Shown here: positions 30,707 to 43,814 of the stretch, piece after piece | Layout of the letters: each line of letters starts with the position of its first letter | Numbering within the stretch: the stretch's first letter is position 1 | From: Primula veris | Taxonomy: Eukaryota > Streptophyta > Magnoliopsida > Ericales > Primulaceae | Length of the DNA: 64,000 nt | Reading direction: 5' to 3' | NCBI GenBank assembly: GCA_963682055.1 | Contig: OY821747.1 | Location: 26,906,126-26,970,125, forward strand | Translations under genes and position numbers: made by a program | The notes under the pieces: model-generated | Database searches by the model: none | What the model saw: only the letters and a program-made list of their open reading frames with translations | What the model was told of the DNA's origin: nothing

Positions 30707-31386
30707 TAGAATTTCTCTAAATATTAGTAATTAAAGGCCCAAATTTTCGAAAGAGAATTATTATTTTTGGTCAAGTTACTCTAGCATTATTAGAGCTCAG
30801 AGATGAGTCGTACTAGAGGAAACTAAAAAGAATCTTATCAATCTTGGTAACGATTGTCGTATGCAAAATAAAATGTTAGCACAAAAAAATATTGATATTA
30901 AATTTGAGCGCCTGTTTGTTTTTTTATAAGATGACAAAAAATTACTAGTCCAACTTGTGATTTTTTGAGGGATTTAGTCGACAAGAATTTTGCAATGAAT
31001 GAATTTTAGCATAGGAGTAGAGTAATCAAAGAAATACATTGATACTTGATACGTAAAAATTCATTATTGTATATAAGCAAAACATTGATCTCATCTAGCC
31101 CAGCGTACGTTGTTGTGCAAGCATGCTCCTTTTTGAAAGATTTGGTGCTAAACTAGATAATTTAGGGTGCAATATATAGTAGTATTTGAAACAATTTAAA
31201 GTGATTTAGAATACATTACAAGAGAATAACAAATCATTAACAGAACAAATGTGACATTATTTGAGTTTTTTCACTAAGAATTAAATTTTAATCCTTGTAA
31301 TCATAAAAATTATGAGAACCGGGATAGTATTCTTGCAAATAACAAACATGTAAGAAGAAAGGGGATTTCCTCGCCTAATACATTTA
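30707..31386. other. Non-coding spacer
   Basis: No gene or clear repeat was seen. It ends at TTA (31384-31386), the target site of the next MITE. Confidence 0.35.
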
Positions 31387-31630
31387 GGCCATGTTTGTTT
31401 AAATTATTAAAAGCGGTATATGACTAATTATCCCATTTGGCCCGCTTAATACTTTGTTTGGGAGGTAATTTATTAATTTGTATTAAAAATGGTATTGGAC
31501 TATTCTATATATAATAAACGATATTAGTTATAACAGTTCATAAGTGGTATTATTAGTACCTATAGTTTGGACTATTTATAGTATGTTACTAATAGTATCT
31601 CGTTATCCTATCATACAAACAAACATCGTC
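31387..31630. mobile_element. Tourist-like (PIF/Harbinger) MITE
   Basis: A 244-bp element. The left end GGCCATGTTTGTTT matches the complement of the right end (GACGATGTTTGTTT). The target duplication TTA is on both sides (31384-31386, 31631-31633). There is no coding capacity. Confidence 0.75.
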
Positions 31631-32348
31631 TTAGCTTCACTTGAAACACCTCTCCACTTCACCACTTATCATCACAAAGAGTACTACTACAAGACTTGAT
31701 CCATTCCTTAATATCCATAGGAAACCTCGTAAAATCAAGTACATAATTTTGATCATTTTCTTTTTACTATACCAAAATATTCCCCCATCTAAGAATTCCT
31801 GCTCCATATAGTACTAGAAGAAGGAAAAGAAGAAAATAGCCCCCAATCCTGCGTTCCTGGTTCCGTTTCTGACTACAACGTGACAACCGCGACATCATTT
31901 GTAATAGATGTTGCATGAATCTCACCAACAATTATCGTCTGTTCGTTGTGTGTTCGATATCTTTTCTCATTCTAGAACTCGTGATCATTATGTTGAAAAT
32001 CCATACCCGATCCCTTTGCTAGATATAGACATGTAGGTCATAATCTTCAATCCCAGTGATCTCCTGATTATGGTTAAATCGTTATATATATTACTAACAT
32101 CTTATCAGAGTGACACTCGGGTGATGCAAGATTATATCATTAAGTCTTTATGATTAGTTGCATTTAGCAACCTATCATGGGAATTTTCAATAGATAGAGT
32201 GGCCTACACCTATAGAAAACATAAAAAGAAATAAGAAAACAACAGAAGGATAGAGAGAGGAAACACATCTTTCTATTCACACGTTGTAGATTGAAAATTA
32301 AAAACAATATTTTCTACCATACCAACTTTGACCTTATGCAGCTAGCTC
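31631..32348. other. Upstream region of the second bHLH gene
   Basis: Non-coding. It probably includes the promoter; no specific operator can be called by eye. Confidence 0.35.
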
Positions 32349-32357
32349 TATATAAGG
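32349..32357 (+). promoter_or_regulatory. TATA box of the second bHLH gene
   Basis: TATATAAGG. A purine-rich leader follows (32390-32440). A possible 5'-UTR intron runs from a GTGAAG donor near 32431 to the acceptor TTGCCTTGCAG ending at 32730, placing the ATG at 32760 in the second transcribed exon. Confidence 0.6.
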
Positions 32358-32759
32358 AAACAATTACTTCTCCATTTCTGAAAAAAAAGAAGAGAAAAAG
32401 GTGAAGCTCCAAAGCGAAACGAGAAAGCAAGGTGAAGCTTCAATAACATTAGCAACTTTCATAAAATTTTCCAAGAATTTCTAATCTGTTGATATTTAAT
32501 TTTCTTACACTATTTGGTACACGTTCTATAGATATATTTATGAAATAAAAATTCCACCAGGGAAACATACACCATCTAGATTTAATTTTATGCTTTCAAA
32601 TGCGCTCTAAGTTATCCCGTATAATTAACTCAACTCAACTTTATGAAGCACTTTGTTAGATTTAAGCAACACACAGTCTTGGATTATTTGTTTCTTATTT
32701 ATGCATTTATTTATTTACTTTGCCTTGCAGGATTAGTGAGCAAAGAAGAACAATCATTC

Positions 32760-35079
32760 ATGGATGTTTCAGCAGCCAAATGGTTATCTGAAATGGTTTG
32801 TCGATGTCTCCTACTTTTGCTATACATACAGATAATTATGAAAATAAAAATATAAGCTTAGAATTATAGGTTAGAAGCAAAGGAAAATCCTAATTACCCC
32901 ATGCCCTTAATGACAAACGATAGTGTTTCTGGTTAATACATTTCGTTTAAGAAGGATTAGCAATGTTCATGTTGTATATAATATTACATATATGTACGAT
33001 CTTTTTCGGTAGACTAACCTTTTTTCTGTAAAATTATTTTAGGAAATGGAAGATCCTTCACTTCTTTACCAGAGTCACATGGATTTTCTTCATGACCCAA
33101 TCCCTCAATTTACTTCTAATCTCACTCCCCAAACACCAAACCTAAATCCTTCTTCTTTCTTTTCCACTCCAAGTTTGAGTGATTCGGCAAATTTGGATTC
33201 CTACTCTTCCCAAACTCGGACAGAAATACCAACCAAACAACAAAAAACAGACCATTGGAATTTGAATACTATAAGCCAAAAATCAGCTCCCAAATCTATT
33301 CCACCATCCTTTTCAAACGTTATTTCGTTTGGGAATCATTCGAACATGGAACAAGAATTTCCTAAGATGTTTATTGGGAATATCATTAATAGCTCCGTGA
33401 AAAGTAAAGAAGAGCCTGTTTCTCCCACAGATATGAAGTCCCTATTCGACTATCAAAGCGTAGGATTTGTTGAAGAGAGCAAGAGGGTCAATATTACAAG
33501 ATCTCCACTACAAGCTAAAGACCATGTTATTGCTGAGAGAAAACGTCGTGAAAAGCTCAACCAAAGCTTCCTTTCTCTATCAACACTTCTTCCAGGCCTC
33601 AAGAAGGTAGCAAATTTAATGTTTAATGTTTTAAATTTTGTTTCTTAGTGTAAATTGTTTCATACATGTTTTACATTCAATGATGATGAATAGTTCGTTT
33701 CGGCATCTACAGAGTACAGACTACAATAGAATGAGATGAATCACATGGTGTGTTTTTATTGAATAACTGTTACAAGTTGGCTGTTGAAAATTTTCATTAA
33801 TTTGAAATAACTTTAGGTCTTTGCATAAGTGTGTGAATGGCTGATACTATTACAGATAGATACCGAATTGTGAAAATGCAATGCATAAGTCTAAGACTTT
33901 TATTAAATTTGTAGCTTAGATCCCCAAAATATAAAACCTTCAAGCCTTGCTCATTATTCATAGGTATTAGGTACTGTTTTAAAATAAAATAAATACTTGA
34001 AGGATTTAAGCAAACATATATCAAAATATAATGCTAATCTCGGAAGAACTTTTCCGCCTTAAATGTTTGCTATATATAATATATGTTTTAACTTCATAAA
34101 GTTCTGGTTTTTCTTGTCATGCATTTCTTACCAAGAGCGATAACACATTAACACTCACTGAGAAGAGACCTTGTGTTACTTACTTATCAATACCAATATT
34201 CCTAGCCTAGTGCGAACCCCTTTTTAATAAGAAATCAATAAGAAAAATAATTCCTGATTTACTTATAGTTGGACAAGGCTACCATTCTTGGAAATGCTAT
34301 TCAACACATAAAAGAATTGCAACAAAAAGAAAGGGTTCTCGAGGAAGAGGCAATGCGGAAAAACCATTTCTACCCGGCTTTTGACCGTGTGACTAAATCT
34401 TGCACTTCTAGTGATGATGACACGTCATCATCGGTCGATAACTTCAACAAGGACATCTTTGCTAAACAAGATGTCGAAGTTGAAGTAAGGGTTCGCGATA
34501 AGGATGTGCTGATTCGGGTCATCTGTGAGAAAGAGAATGGAAGAATGGGGAAAATATTCGGAGAAATAGAGAAATTCAATATGATTGTCATCAATAGTAA
34601 TGCCATGCCATTCGGTCTTACCTCCCTTGCCATAAACATTGTTGCTCAGGTACTGGCTCTATTTATTTCTCTTATTCTTTTAACTTTGAGCAACTCTGCT
34701 AATTAGTGCACTTCCAAAAGTAAAATATTCAACAAACATTTAATTAAAAACTATTAATCAAATGATTGTTGTTAAATTTTAACAATAGTTTAACAACATA
34801 ATTAGTTAATTGATATTTTGTTACTAAATTCAATTTACCTACTATTTTCAAAAAGATATATGTTACTACTATATCTCGATATTTTCTTTTAGTGATTATA
34901 CCTGTCTAAAATTAATTTTTTTTGTTAGCAGTACTACTATTTGTTAGCACTTAACATAAATTATTTGGCAATGATAATTAATTATATATTTTCAATTTTA
35001 TATCCAGCAGGTAGAAGGCACCTTTCCCACGTCAGCAAAAGATCTTGCAAATAATCTAAGATCGGCGCTTCGCAATTAA
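32760..35079 (+). CDS. bHLH transcription factor (subgroup IVa, bHLH18/19/25-like), copy 2
   Basis: Predicted nuclear DNA-binding regulator of 349 residues in four exons: 32760-32795, 33043-33606, 34269-34649 and 35011-35079. All introns are GT-AG and phase 0. As in copy 1, exon 1 gives exactly 12 residues (MDVSAAKWLSEM) and exon 2 opens with EME. Exon 2 is longer than in copy 1 (188 against 118 codons), with a serine/proline-rich N-terminal stretch. It ends with the basic region and helix 1 (HVIAERKRREKLNQSF to LLPGLKK). Exon 3 starts with helix 2 (LDKATILGNAIQHIKELQ) and runs into the ACT-like region (VEVEVRVRDKDVLIRVICEK, LTSLAINIVAQ). Exon 4 supplies the last 22 residues. The identical architecture shows the two genes arose by duplication. 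No lesion was seen. Confidence 0.9.
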
Positions 35080-36639
35080 ACTAAAATCTTACAAAAGAAA
35101 AAGAAAAAAACTGTTTCTTGTTCATTTTTCATTTATTTTTGGGACCCATTTACTTCTTTTAATTATCTCCTCAAAACAAGCGGAACCATTTACAACATTA
35201 CAAAACCTTTTTTGGCTACTGATCAAAATTCTTCTAGGAAAGTACGTGGTTTTTTAGCTCAATTTTTTTTCGTGGTTACCACGATTAATTACCAACGTAC
35301 TTTTTCTACTCAATTAACCTCTTTTATTACTCTCTATTTTTTTGGTTTTTTTTAATGTAAAATGGTTCCCCAAATTTTAAGAGGAGAGATATGTGTACTT
35401 TGTTTAGAATTATTGGGTCTTGTCAGTCTTGTACTTGTATTTATAGATTGTGAGATGTAATTTCAAAAGTTTTTGTTTTTCACATTTTCATGTGGAAGAT
35501 GTGTATGGTTTACATTTTATCATTAATAAAATAATGTCCGTGATACACTCTTATCATACAATGTTATGATTTAACTCGACTCTGAAATTATCGTAATTGT
35601 TTTCTTGTATAGTCGGAGTATTAATTAATGAAGTGATCATGGGGTAATCAAGACTAATCTTTTGATCAATTAACAGCCAATACTCTTCAAGATTAAGTAG
35701 AAAAAAGTATTTGGTCAATACTTTAATCAAAAATTCTATTCACCAAAACTTTAAAAATGGCTATTATTCAACTGTAAAATGTTGTACAAGGGACATAATA
35801 GATTCTTATATCAAAATATATCTCTGTTTATGTACTACTTTATGACAGTATATACGAGACCCTGTTTACCGGGAACCTTTATTTTCCTTTCACAAGACTT
35901 GTTTTCCGTTTCTCGCTTCTAAGTTCTCGTCTCTCGTTTTCTGTATTTCAATATTCTATGTGTTGCATTTTTTCCACGTTTCTGTTTCTCGTTTCACTTC
36001 CGGCTTTCATTTTCATCCCGACAACTATGTATACAGTACTTACCGGGGAAAAAAAACATGTATACGACTCTACATTACATTGATCAGTATTGTGCTCATT
36101 TTAAAAACATTATACGAGTGGACAAACTAGCTTTCCACTACGAACACTGTACTCTACCTGCAAGATTTTCATCTTTTCTTGCTCTTTGTGAATGAACAGA
36201 ACATATTTGTCCCGAGGACCGTAGGCGAAGCCAAAATTTTGGATACTAATTAACCCTTATAAATACCACTCATGTATACATGAAATTTACAAGTCTATTA
36301 TTGTATACGAACACAAGTTTTCTACTCCTAGCCCATGATTTGCACCCTTGCTTTTTTCTTTATGGCTCAAACATGTCTCCTAAATTTAATCTTTAACCCT
36401 AGTTACATCTTCTAATATGGATACTTTTGCCGTTGAATCACCTAGCATATCAAAGATGAGGTTCATGCTATTAGAAATCAAAGCAATTATTCAACAGTAC
36501 TATTAGTTCACACAAATATAATGCTCTTTTTACCCACAAATTCTTTGTGAAAATACTTGCTTGATTTTAATATTTTTTCCCAATAAGGTTTTTTTTGCAA
36601 TGTTTTTAGCGACACACATTCCCATAATATCTCACTTAA
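35080..36639. other. 3' region of the second bHLH gene and spacer
   Basis: Likely 3' untranslated sequence then AT-rich spacer. No gene is supported. Confidence 0.4.
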
Positions 36640-37208
36640 AATTGTCGAAATTAGAGTGAATATTCTGTTGTATACTTCTTACCACTGTGTAATCTTTTGT
36701 CTTTCGACTAGAGATTTTTCCTACTGAGTTTACTCTAGTAAGGTTTTGATGAGTCATCTGTTTTGTGGTTGATCTCATATTACTACCACTGTTGCACTCT
36801 TTTTCCTTCGATCATAGATTTTCCCATTAGGTTTGCTCTGACAAGATTTTGATGAGACATATCGTTTTATGGTTAGTTAATTACATGGAATTTCGGCTTA
36901 TATCATTCGGCTACACAGTTTCTTCTAGGTACCGATTTTGTCCCACATTGGGTTTTTCGACCATAAGTTATATGTGTTTAGCACTGTGAATGAACTCGAC
37001 TCAGATCGACAGTATTAAGACGAATAAATCAAGACGTCCAAAGGGAGAGTGTTGTATGATATTATTGGTCATCTTGGATCTTAGTCTATTAGGTCTATCT
37101 TAAACTTTCCTAACATATGTAATCTTACCATTTATTATATAAAGAGTGTTAGGAGTTTCTTGATTTATCTCTCGTACACTCATATTAATAAATAAACATT
37201 TCGTATGT

Positions 37209-37212
<4 letters not shown>
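36640..37212 (+). mobile_element. Relic of a copia-type 3' end with short LTR
   Basis: Repeated phrases such as GATTTTCCCATTAGGTTTGC and GACAAGATTTTGATGAG are typical of the non-coding tail after pol in small copia elements. A polypurine tract AAAGGGAGAG (about 37039-37048) is followed at once by TGTTGTATGATATT, a likely LTR start at 37050. About 150 bp of LTR-like sequence follows, with a TATATAAAG box, then an AT microsatellite (37213-37247). No coding part or 5' end is present. Confidence 0.5.
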
Positions 37213-37250
<38 letters not shown>

Positions 37251-39131
37251 CTAATACGTAATACAATAATTTTGAAATCGTAAGAGCATGTGAAGAAGAG
37301 GAAAAAGAAACACTATTTCCGGAAATACCTCATGTGCACAAATAATAGCACCATCAAATACGATTTACTTAATAAACTTAACTTTCCACGACATACAACT
37401 TTATAGGTAATATGTTCTTATACTAGAACAATAGTATGTTTCCTGTAGAATAAATGAGCTTTGATTTTTTTTGTCTTGTAGTTTGCTCGTAAAAATAAAT
37501 ATTTGGTAAAAATATCATATAGCATGTATTTTTTCGACGTACAACTATTCTTTTGTATATTTTTCTTTGTTTAAGAAGGTTATAATGAAAAGGGGTGAAA
37601 CTATTTGTTTTTATGGATATAAAATATATAACTAACATTTAGGAGTATCATTTTCAGGCTCTATTTTTATTTTGATTGTGACTCTGCCGGACAATGAGAG
37701 TATCTAAATATATTTTTTGTTCCAAAAGCACTTTCGATTTCTATATTCAGTAAGATTATAGAAAGAAAACCACAGGCAAGTTGCTGAATTTGTAATGGCT
37801 TTAATTAGTTGCTTAAAAATATAGTATTGATAGGTCTCTGGTATGGGCAAAGTTTGCAAACTCAGAAACAGCTCAATTTAATCTACTTTATTTATGAGTT
37901 AAATAGCCAACTTGTGTATTCATAGAGTCTAACTAATAATAGTAGTAAACCGATTAACATTAATAAATAACCCTTGACCACAACCACTTAACATGTCTGG
38001 CTATCTTGCATTATTTGGTATACTATTCCCAAATTGGCATATATTTTTTTTTTAGTGTTGTTATTCCCATTTTCAAGATCGATCTTCAAATTCAATTCGT
38101 TCACGTAAATTTTTCTAATTACATACTTTATAGGCTAGACCCATAACTCACACTTCATAGGATAATAAAATACATATTTATCTCTCCAAATATACATAAA
38201 ATTCTATAATTTGATAAATCAAAATATAAATATTTAACATAATAAAAACTCAATCAACTAAAAACTCAAATACAAATATACTAGAACTCTGGTTAAGCAT
38301 ACCCTAAATTTAAATATTGATTAAAAAAAATTGTTAAATCTAAAAATTCAAACTATTAAAAACTCAAATAAAAATATATTATAACCCTGGTTGAGTCTAT
38401 CCTAAATTTAAATATTAATTAAAAATAAATTTTTTTTGTTAAATCTACTATTAATAACAATCAAAATTCTTGATGAGTTGTATATGCTATGTAATGTGAC
38501 AAATCAGCAAGCTGATTTTTTTTGCCATGAAAAATATATGAGTAAAATCATTTTACATATTTTTTACATTGTATTTATAAAAACTCAAATACAATGGGTT
38601 CCGAACTTAATCATTTGGTTTTCAACTTAACAACCTATCGATAATTGTGAAAGAATTTATCTGGTCATGAAAATAAATTTGATGTTCCCCATCATTTAGT
38701 CTTTTATATTTTATATTTTCTTCAACGCTCATCATCCCAACTCTCTATTTTTATTATGTCACTTTCTCACGATAACTACTGTTAACAAGTTGATGCATAA
38801 ACTAAATAAATTTCTTATCACAACAATAGGATTATAGGAATAATATCTACAGACAAATATATATAAAAGAATACAATAAACTTTGAAGTTTGAAACACGC
38901 TAGCTAAGTAATATTTTAGTAAAGTTTTATGTGTAGAAGAACAAAGAGGCTTGTGAACTCAAAAAGTTTTGTGATGATCAATACAAAACTAATTTCATCA
39001 TTATTAGTGCCCTTAATAAATTACTTAAAATTGGGACAAACCTTCACTTATTTGTTGGTCGCCACACTTCTGATTAAAGTCATGCACAATAGAAAATACT
39101 CCTCCAATCCAAATTATAAGTCCATGTTTTT
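37213..39131. other. AT-rich spacer with a dispersed repeat
   Basis: (AT)n covers 37213-37247. From about 38230 to 38440 two inverse-oriented units of the dispersed AT-rich repeat occur (TAAAAACTCAAATA, CCTAAATTTAAATATT). No gene was seen. It ends in TTTTT, the E3 target site. Confidence 0.45.
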
Positions 39132-40348
39132 TGTTAGGACCAGATTTCTGGTCTAAATATTGTTTATTGTCTATTGGTTTTCACTAAATAAATCCTAACT
39201 GTTGTTAAGAACTAAGACAGTATTAACAGGTTTCAAGTACCAGTTGCAACCTACTAAGCCAGTATTAACAGGTTTCAAGTACCAGTTGCAACCTCAGTTA
39301 CAACCTACTAAGTCAGTAGTGACAGGTTTCAAGTACCAGTTGCAACCTCAGTTGCAATCACAGTTCCAACCTGCTGCTCAGCAGTATTCTGTCTAGTTCT
39401 GTAAAATCTGCATAGCTGTTATTTATTAATTATTAATTGTTCTACAGCATGCAGGATATATTCTCATCTGATCTTAAAAGGTTAATATGCGTAAATTGAG
39501 AATATCAAAGTGGTAAGGAAAGATGTTTTCTAAAAAGATATAAAGAGATTACTTTATAAGGTTATGTTTCCTTTTAATATATATCTCTATTCTTATGATT
39601 GTTCTTATCACTTGTCTCAATCTTTGGTCCTTATCATATTCAGAAAAGATACGTTTAAAGATTGATTGATATGTGGAGTTGAATGTTTTATATGTTTATG
39701 AAAATATATTATCTTTAAGAGATCATATCTTTATATGTTTCCTTTTAAAGGAAAAGATTAACTCCTACTTTCAAGCTTGTTATTAAACAGGAATTACCAA
39801 TGAAGATTGGAGTCAATTCACGCTGAAGAGTTTGCTCATAACATGGAAAGATTGAAGCCAATCAAACAAGTCAAAGCAATCATAAAAGATCTTGAAGCAA
39901 GAAGATTGTTTTACTTGTATAAATAGTTTATAACTTAACTTGTAAAAAAATTTGTGTGTTCTAAACTATAAAGAACCCATTCTTGAGAGAATACACGTGA
40001 GCCTTTTAAAAAGAAAAACAATGGTGGGATGCCATTGATTTATAAGTGATAGTTATAGAGTAGGAGCAATATAGAGATAGGCAGAAAAACCTAGAGGGAA
40101 TCTGAGAGTTTTTCATTAAGACTTGAGTCTCATATTGTAAGCTTTTTATAATATCATAATCTGGGTAAGTGCCCCAGAGACGTAGCCTAGTTAGGTGAAC
40201 TCCGTTGTTAAATGTGCTTGTGATTTATTTAAGTACATTTAACTTTTTACAGTTCTGTCCATTTAATACACTTGGTTCCAACTGTGGTTGCAACCTCACT
40301 TGGAACCTAACTGCAAAACTGCAACTAGAACAGCGGATAGGAATTTCA
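39132..40348 (+). repeat. E3 5' LTR
   Basis: A 1217-bp LTR. It holds a threefold repeat (39215-39370) built on GGTTTCAAGTACCAGTTGCA and several copies of the 8-bp palindrome GTTGCAAC. A TATA-like TATAAATAG is at 39918-39926. Confidence 0.92.
39918..39926 (+). promoter_or_regulatory. TATA-like core promoter of the E3 LTR
   Basis: TATAAATAG, also present in the 3' LTR at 50082-50090 and in the solo LTR on the other strand. Confidence 0.55.
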
Positions 40349-40350
40349 AT

Positions 40351-40362
40351 TGGTATCAGAGC
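40351..40362 (+). other. E3 primer-binding site
   Basis: TGGTATCAGAGC two bases after the 5' LTR, the initiator tRNA-Met complement. Confidence 0.92.
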
Positions 40363-40407
40363 TTCACACTAGACCTTACTTAGTGTGGATCCTGTGTTCT
40401 AGCAAAA

Positions 40408-43400
40408 ATGGACTTAATGAGGGAAGGAAATGCATTCAACAAACCACATTTGCTTGAAGGAGGAGCAAACTATGGAGTTTGGAAGATCAGAATGAGGTCG
40501 TTCATTAAACAGCAGAATGAACATGCTTGGAAAACAGTACTGTATGGTTGGGAGGCTCCAACTGTTACTGATGGTGAAGGTGATCTAGTCTATATTCCAG
40601 AAGACAGATGGTCTGCTGATGAAGATAGAAAATCAAGTGCAAATTCAACAGCAATAAACTTGATCTTTGCTGGTGTCACTCTCAGTGTATTCAGGTATAT
40701 CTCTCATTGTGAAACTGCCAAAGAGGCATGGGATATCTTGCAAGTAACCTTTGAAGGAACTATTAAAGTAAAAGCTTTTAAACTTCAACAATTAACTACT
40801 CAATTTGAAAAATGGAGGAAGATGAAACCATTGAACAATTTAATGGTAGAATTTGTCATATAGCTCATCAAGCTGGAACCTTAGGTGAAAAATACAGTGA
40901 TGCTAAACTGGTTAAGAAAACTTTAAATTCACTTCCAGAAAGGTTTGAAATTAAGGTTACAGCTATTGAAGAATCAACAGACTTGGATAATCTTAAACTA
41001 GAAGAACTTATAGGAAATCTGAGTACTCATGAACTTAAATTCTTTAAACAGAAGAGACCAGAAAAAGGAATAGCCTTTCAAGCTAACAATTCTGAATCTA
41101 ATGTCTGTGAGAAAGTGAGTGATGAAGAATAGTTAGCCTTCTTTGCTAAAAAGGTCTATGAAATTCCTATCCGCTGTTCTAGTTGCAGTTTTGCAGTTAG
41201 GTTCCAAGTGAGATTGCAACCACAGTTGGAACCAAATGTAATAAATGGACAGAACTGTAAAAAGTTAAATGTACTTAAATAAATCACAAGCACATTTAAC
41301 AACGAAGTTCACCTAACTAGGCTACGTCTCCGGGGCACTTACCCAGATTATGATATTATAAAAAGCTTACAATATGAGACTCAAGTCTTAATGAAAAACT
41401 CTCAGATTCCCTCTAGGTTTTTCTGCCTATCTCTATATTGCTCCTACTCTATAACTATCACTTATAAATCAATGGCATCCCACCATTGTTTTTCTTTTTA
41501 AAAGGCTCACGTGTATTCTCTCAAGAATGGGTTCTTTATAGTTTAGAACACACAAACTTTTTACAAGTTAAGTTATAAACTATTTATACAAGTAAAACAA
41601 TCTTCTTGCTTCAAGATCTTTTATGATTGCTTTGACTTGTTTGATTGGCTTCAATCTTTCCATGTTATGAGCAAACTCTTCAGCGTGGATTGACTCCAAT
41701 CTTCATTGGTAATTCCTGTTTAATAACAAGGTTGAAAGTAGGAGTTAATCTTTTCCTTTGAAAGGAAACATATAAAGATATGATCTCTTAAAGATAATAT
41801 CTTTTCATAAACATATAAAACATTTAACTCCACATATCAATCAATCTTTAAACGTATCTTTTCTGAATATGATAAGGACCAAAGATTGAGGCAAGTGATA
41901 AGGACAATCATAAGAATAGAGATATATATTAAAAGGAAACATAACCTTATAAAGTAATCTCTTTATATCTTTTTAGAAAACATCTTTCCTTACCACTTTG
42001 ATATTCTCAATTTACGCATATTAACCTTTTAAGATCAGATGAGAATATATCCTGCATGCTGTAGAACAATTAATAATTAATAAATAACAGCTATGCAGAT
42101 TTTACAGAACTAGACAGAATACTGCTGAGCAGCAGGTTGGAACTGTGGTTGCAACTGAGGTTGCAACTGGTACTTGAAACCTGTCACTACTGACTTAGTA
42201 GGTTGTAACTGAGGTTGCAACTGGTACTTGAAACCTGTTAATACTGGCTTAGTAGGTTGCAACTGGTACTTGAAACCTGTTAATACTGTCTTAGTTCTTA
42301 ACAACAGTTAGGATTTATTTAGTGAAAACCAATAGACAATAAACAATATTTAGACCAGAAATCTGGTCCTAACAGTCTACAAAAAGTTTTTAAAGAAAAA
42401 GCAGGATGATTCTGGTGCATCAAAGACTTTTCAGAAAAGGGATAATCAATTTAAAACGGAATCTAGGTTCAATAATAACTCTAAAGGAAAGTGGAATCCA
42501 AAAGAGAAGGATAACAAAGATTACAAGCCTAGAGAGATTCAGTGTAGAGAATGTAGAGGTTTTGGTCATATTCAGGCTGAGTGTGCAAATACTTTAAAAA
42601 GAAACAAAAATGCTTATATAACCACTCATAGTGATAGTGATTCTGAGAGCAACAGTGATGGAGAGGATGATTCTAACTTTGTTAATTTTATGGGAATGAT
42701 CACTGAAAAAGAACTTACCTATGAAAGTGACTGTGAGCCTGTTTCAACCATAGTTACAACTGCGCTTGAAACCTATAGCAGTGATGAAGAAGAACCTACT
42801 GATGAAAACATTACTCAGCAATATCTTGTCCTTTATGAAAAGTATAAATGTCTCAGTAAACAATCCTTGATCATAAATAAACTTAATGATAATCTAAAGG
42901 ATGAGGTTAAAAGTCTTACTGAGAAGCTTAACATACAACTGGCTGAACTTACTGAAACTCAAAAGAAAATAAAAATGCTGAATGTTTCTGCTACAGAGAA
43001 ATTAGATGACATGCTGTCCTATTCTAGAGGCTCTAAAGATATCAGTGGTCTAGGTTATTATGGTTGTAAAAGTACAGGAAAAACTACTTTTATTGAAGCT
43101 GTTGCTAAAGCTAAAACTCATGATTTTAACTATAAGGTTAGAAGCTCAGTTGCAACCAAGGTTGCAACCAGGAATAAAACTCAATTTTTTGAGAAGAAGG
43201 TTAGAAGTACAGTTGCAACTAGAGATGCAACCACAGTTGCAACCAAAAATAAACTAAATAGCTATGAGGATAAATCTACTTTTAGAGCTAAACTGTGTAA
43301 CTTCTGTAAAAGATCTGGTCATGTAGAAATCCAGTGCTATTTAAAAAGGAACATAAGGTACATTTCTCAGAAAACCTGGTTGGCTTCTATTAATAAAAAA

Positions 43401-43814
43401 TTGAACTGGGTCTGGATTGTTAATGAAAAATCTACCTCTATTGCTAATAATAAAGCTGTCATTACTTCTTTGAATGCTGTTACTTCTAATGATTGGTATT
43501 TTGACAGTGGTTGCTCTAAGCACATGACAGGTACTGCAAGTTTCCTAAAAAATGTCACTAATCTCACAGGGAACACTGTTGTGTTTGGAGGAGGAGATAC
43601 TGGTAGAATTGTTGGTAAAGGTACCTTAAACAAACCTGGAATGCCTAATATTGATGATGTTTTTCTGGTAGATGGTCTAAAAGCTAATCTTATCAGTATT
43701 AGTCAACTATGTGATAACAAGATGATTGTCAAGTTTAACAAAGATAAGTGTCTAATTACTGATTTTAACAATGATGTGGTCATGACTGGAATTAGATCAA
43801 CAAACAGCTGTTAA
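40408..43814 (+). pseudogene. gag: E3 gag and protease, broken by frameshift, stop and solo LTR
   Basis: Gag starts at 40408 and includes the GGANYGVWKIRM block and capsid-like region. The frame shifts near 40820-40835 (first piece ends 40863; the continuing frame is 40812-41132). A stop at 41130-41132 comes next, then an antisense solo LTR at 41159-42374. Coding resumes at 42375 in the same frame, because LTR plus duplication is 1221 bp, a multiple of three. It shows a zinc knuckle CRECRGFGHIQAEC (about 42540), an acidic-serine stretch, a coiled-coil region, a second knuckle CNFCKRSGHVEIQC and the protease signature DSGCSKHMTG (about 43503). A TAA at 43812-43814 separates this from integrase in the same frame. 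Three independent lesions make this gag non-functional. Confidence 0.9.
41159..42374 (-). mobile_element. Solo LTR of the E3 family inserted in E3 gag
   Basis: A 1216-bp LTR in reverse orientation, with exact 5-bp target duplications GTCTA (41154-41158, 42375-42379). There is no internal region, so it is the product of LTR-LTR recombination after insertion. In its repeat region it matches the E3 5' LTR pattern more closely than the 3' LTR, which has an extra 12-bp unit. Confidence 0.93.
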
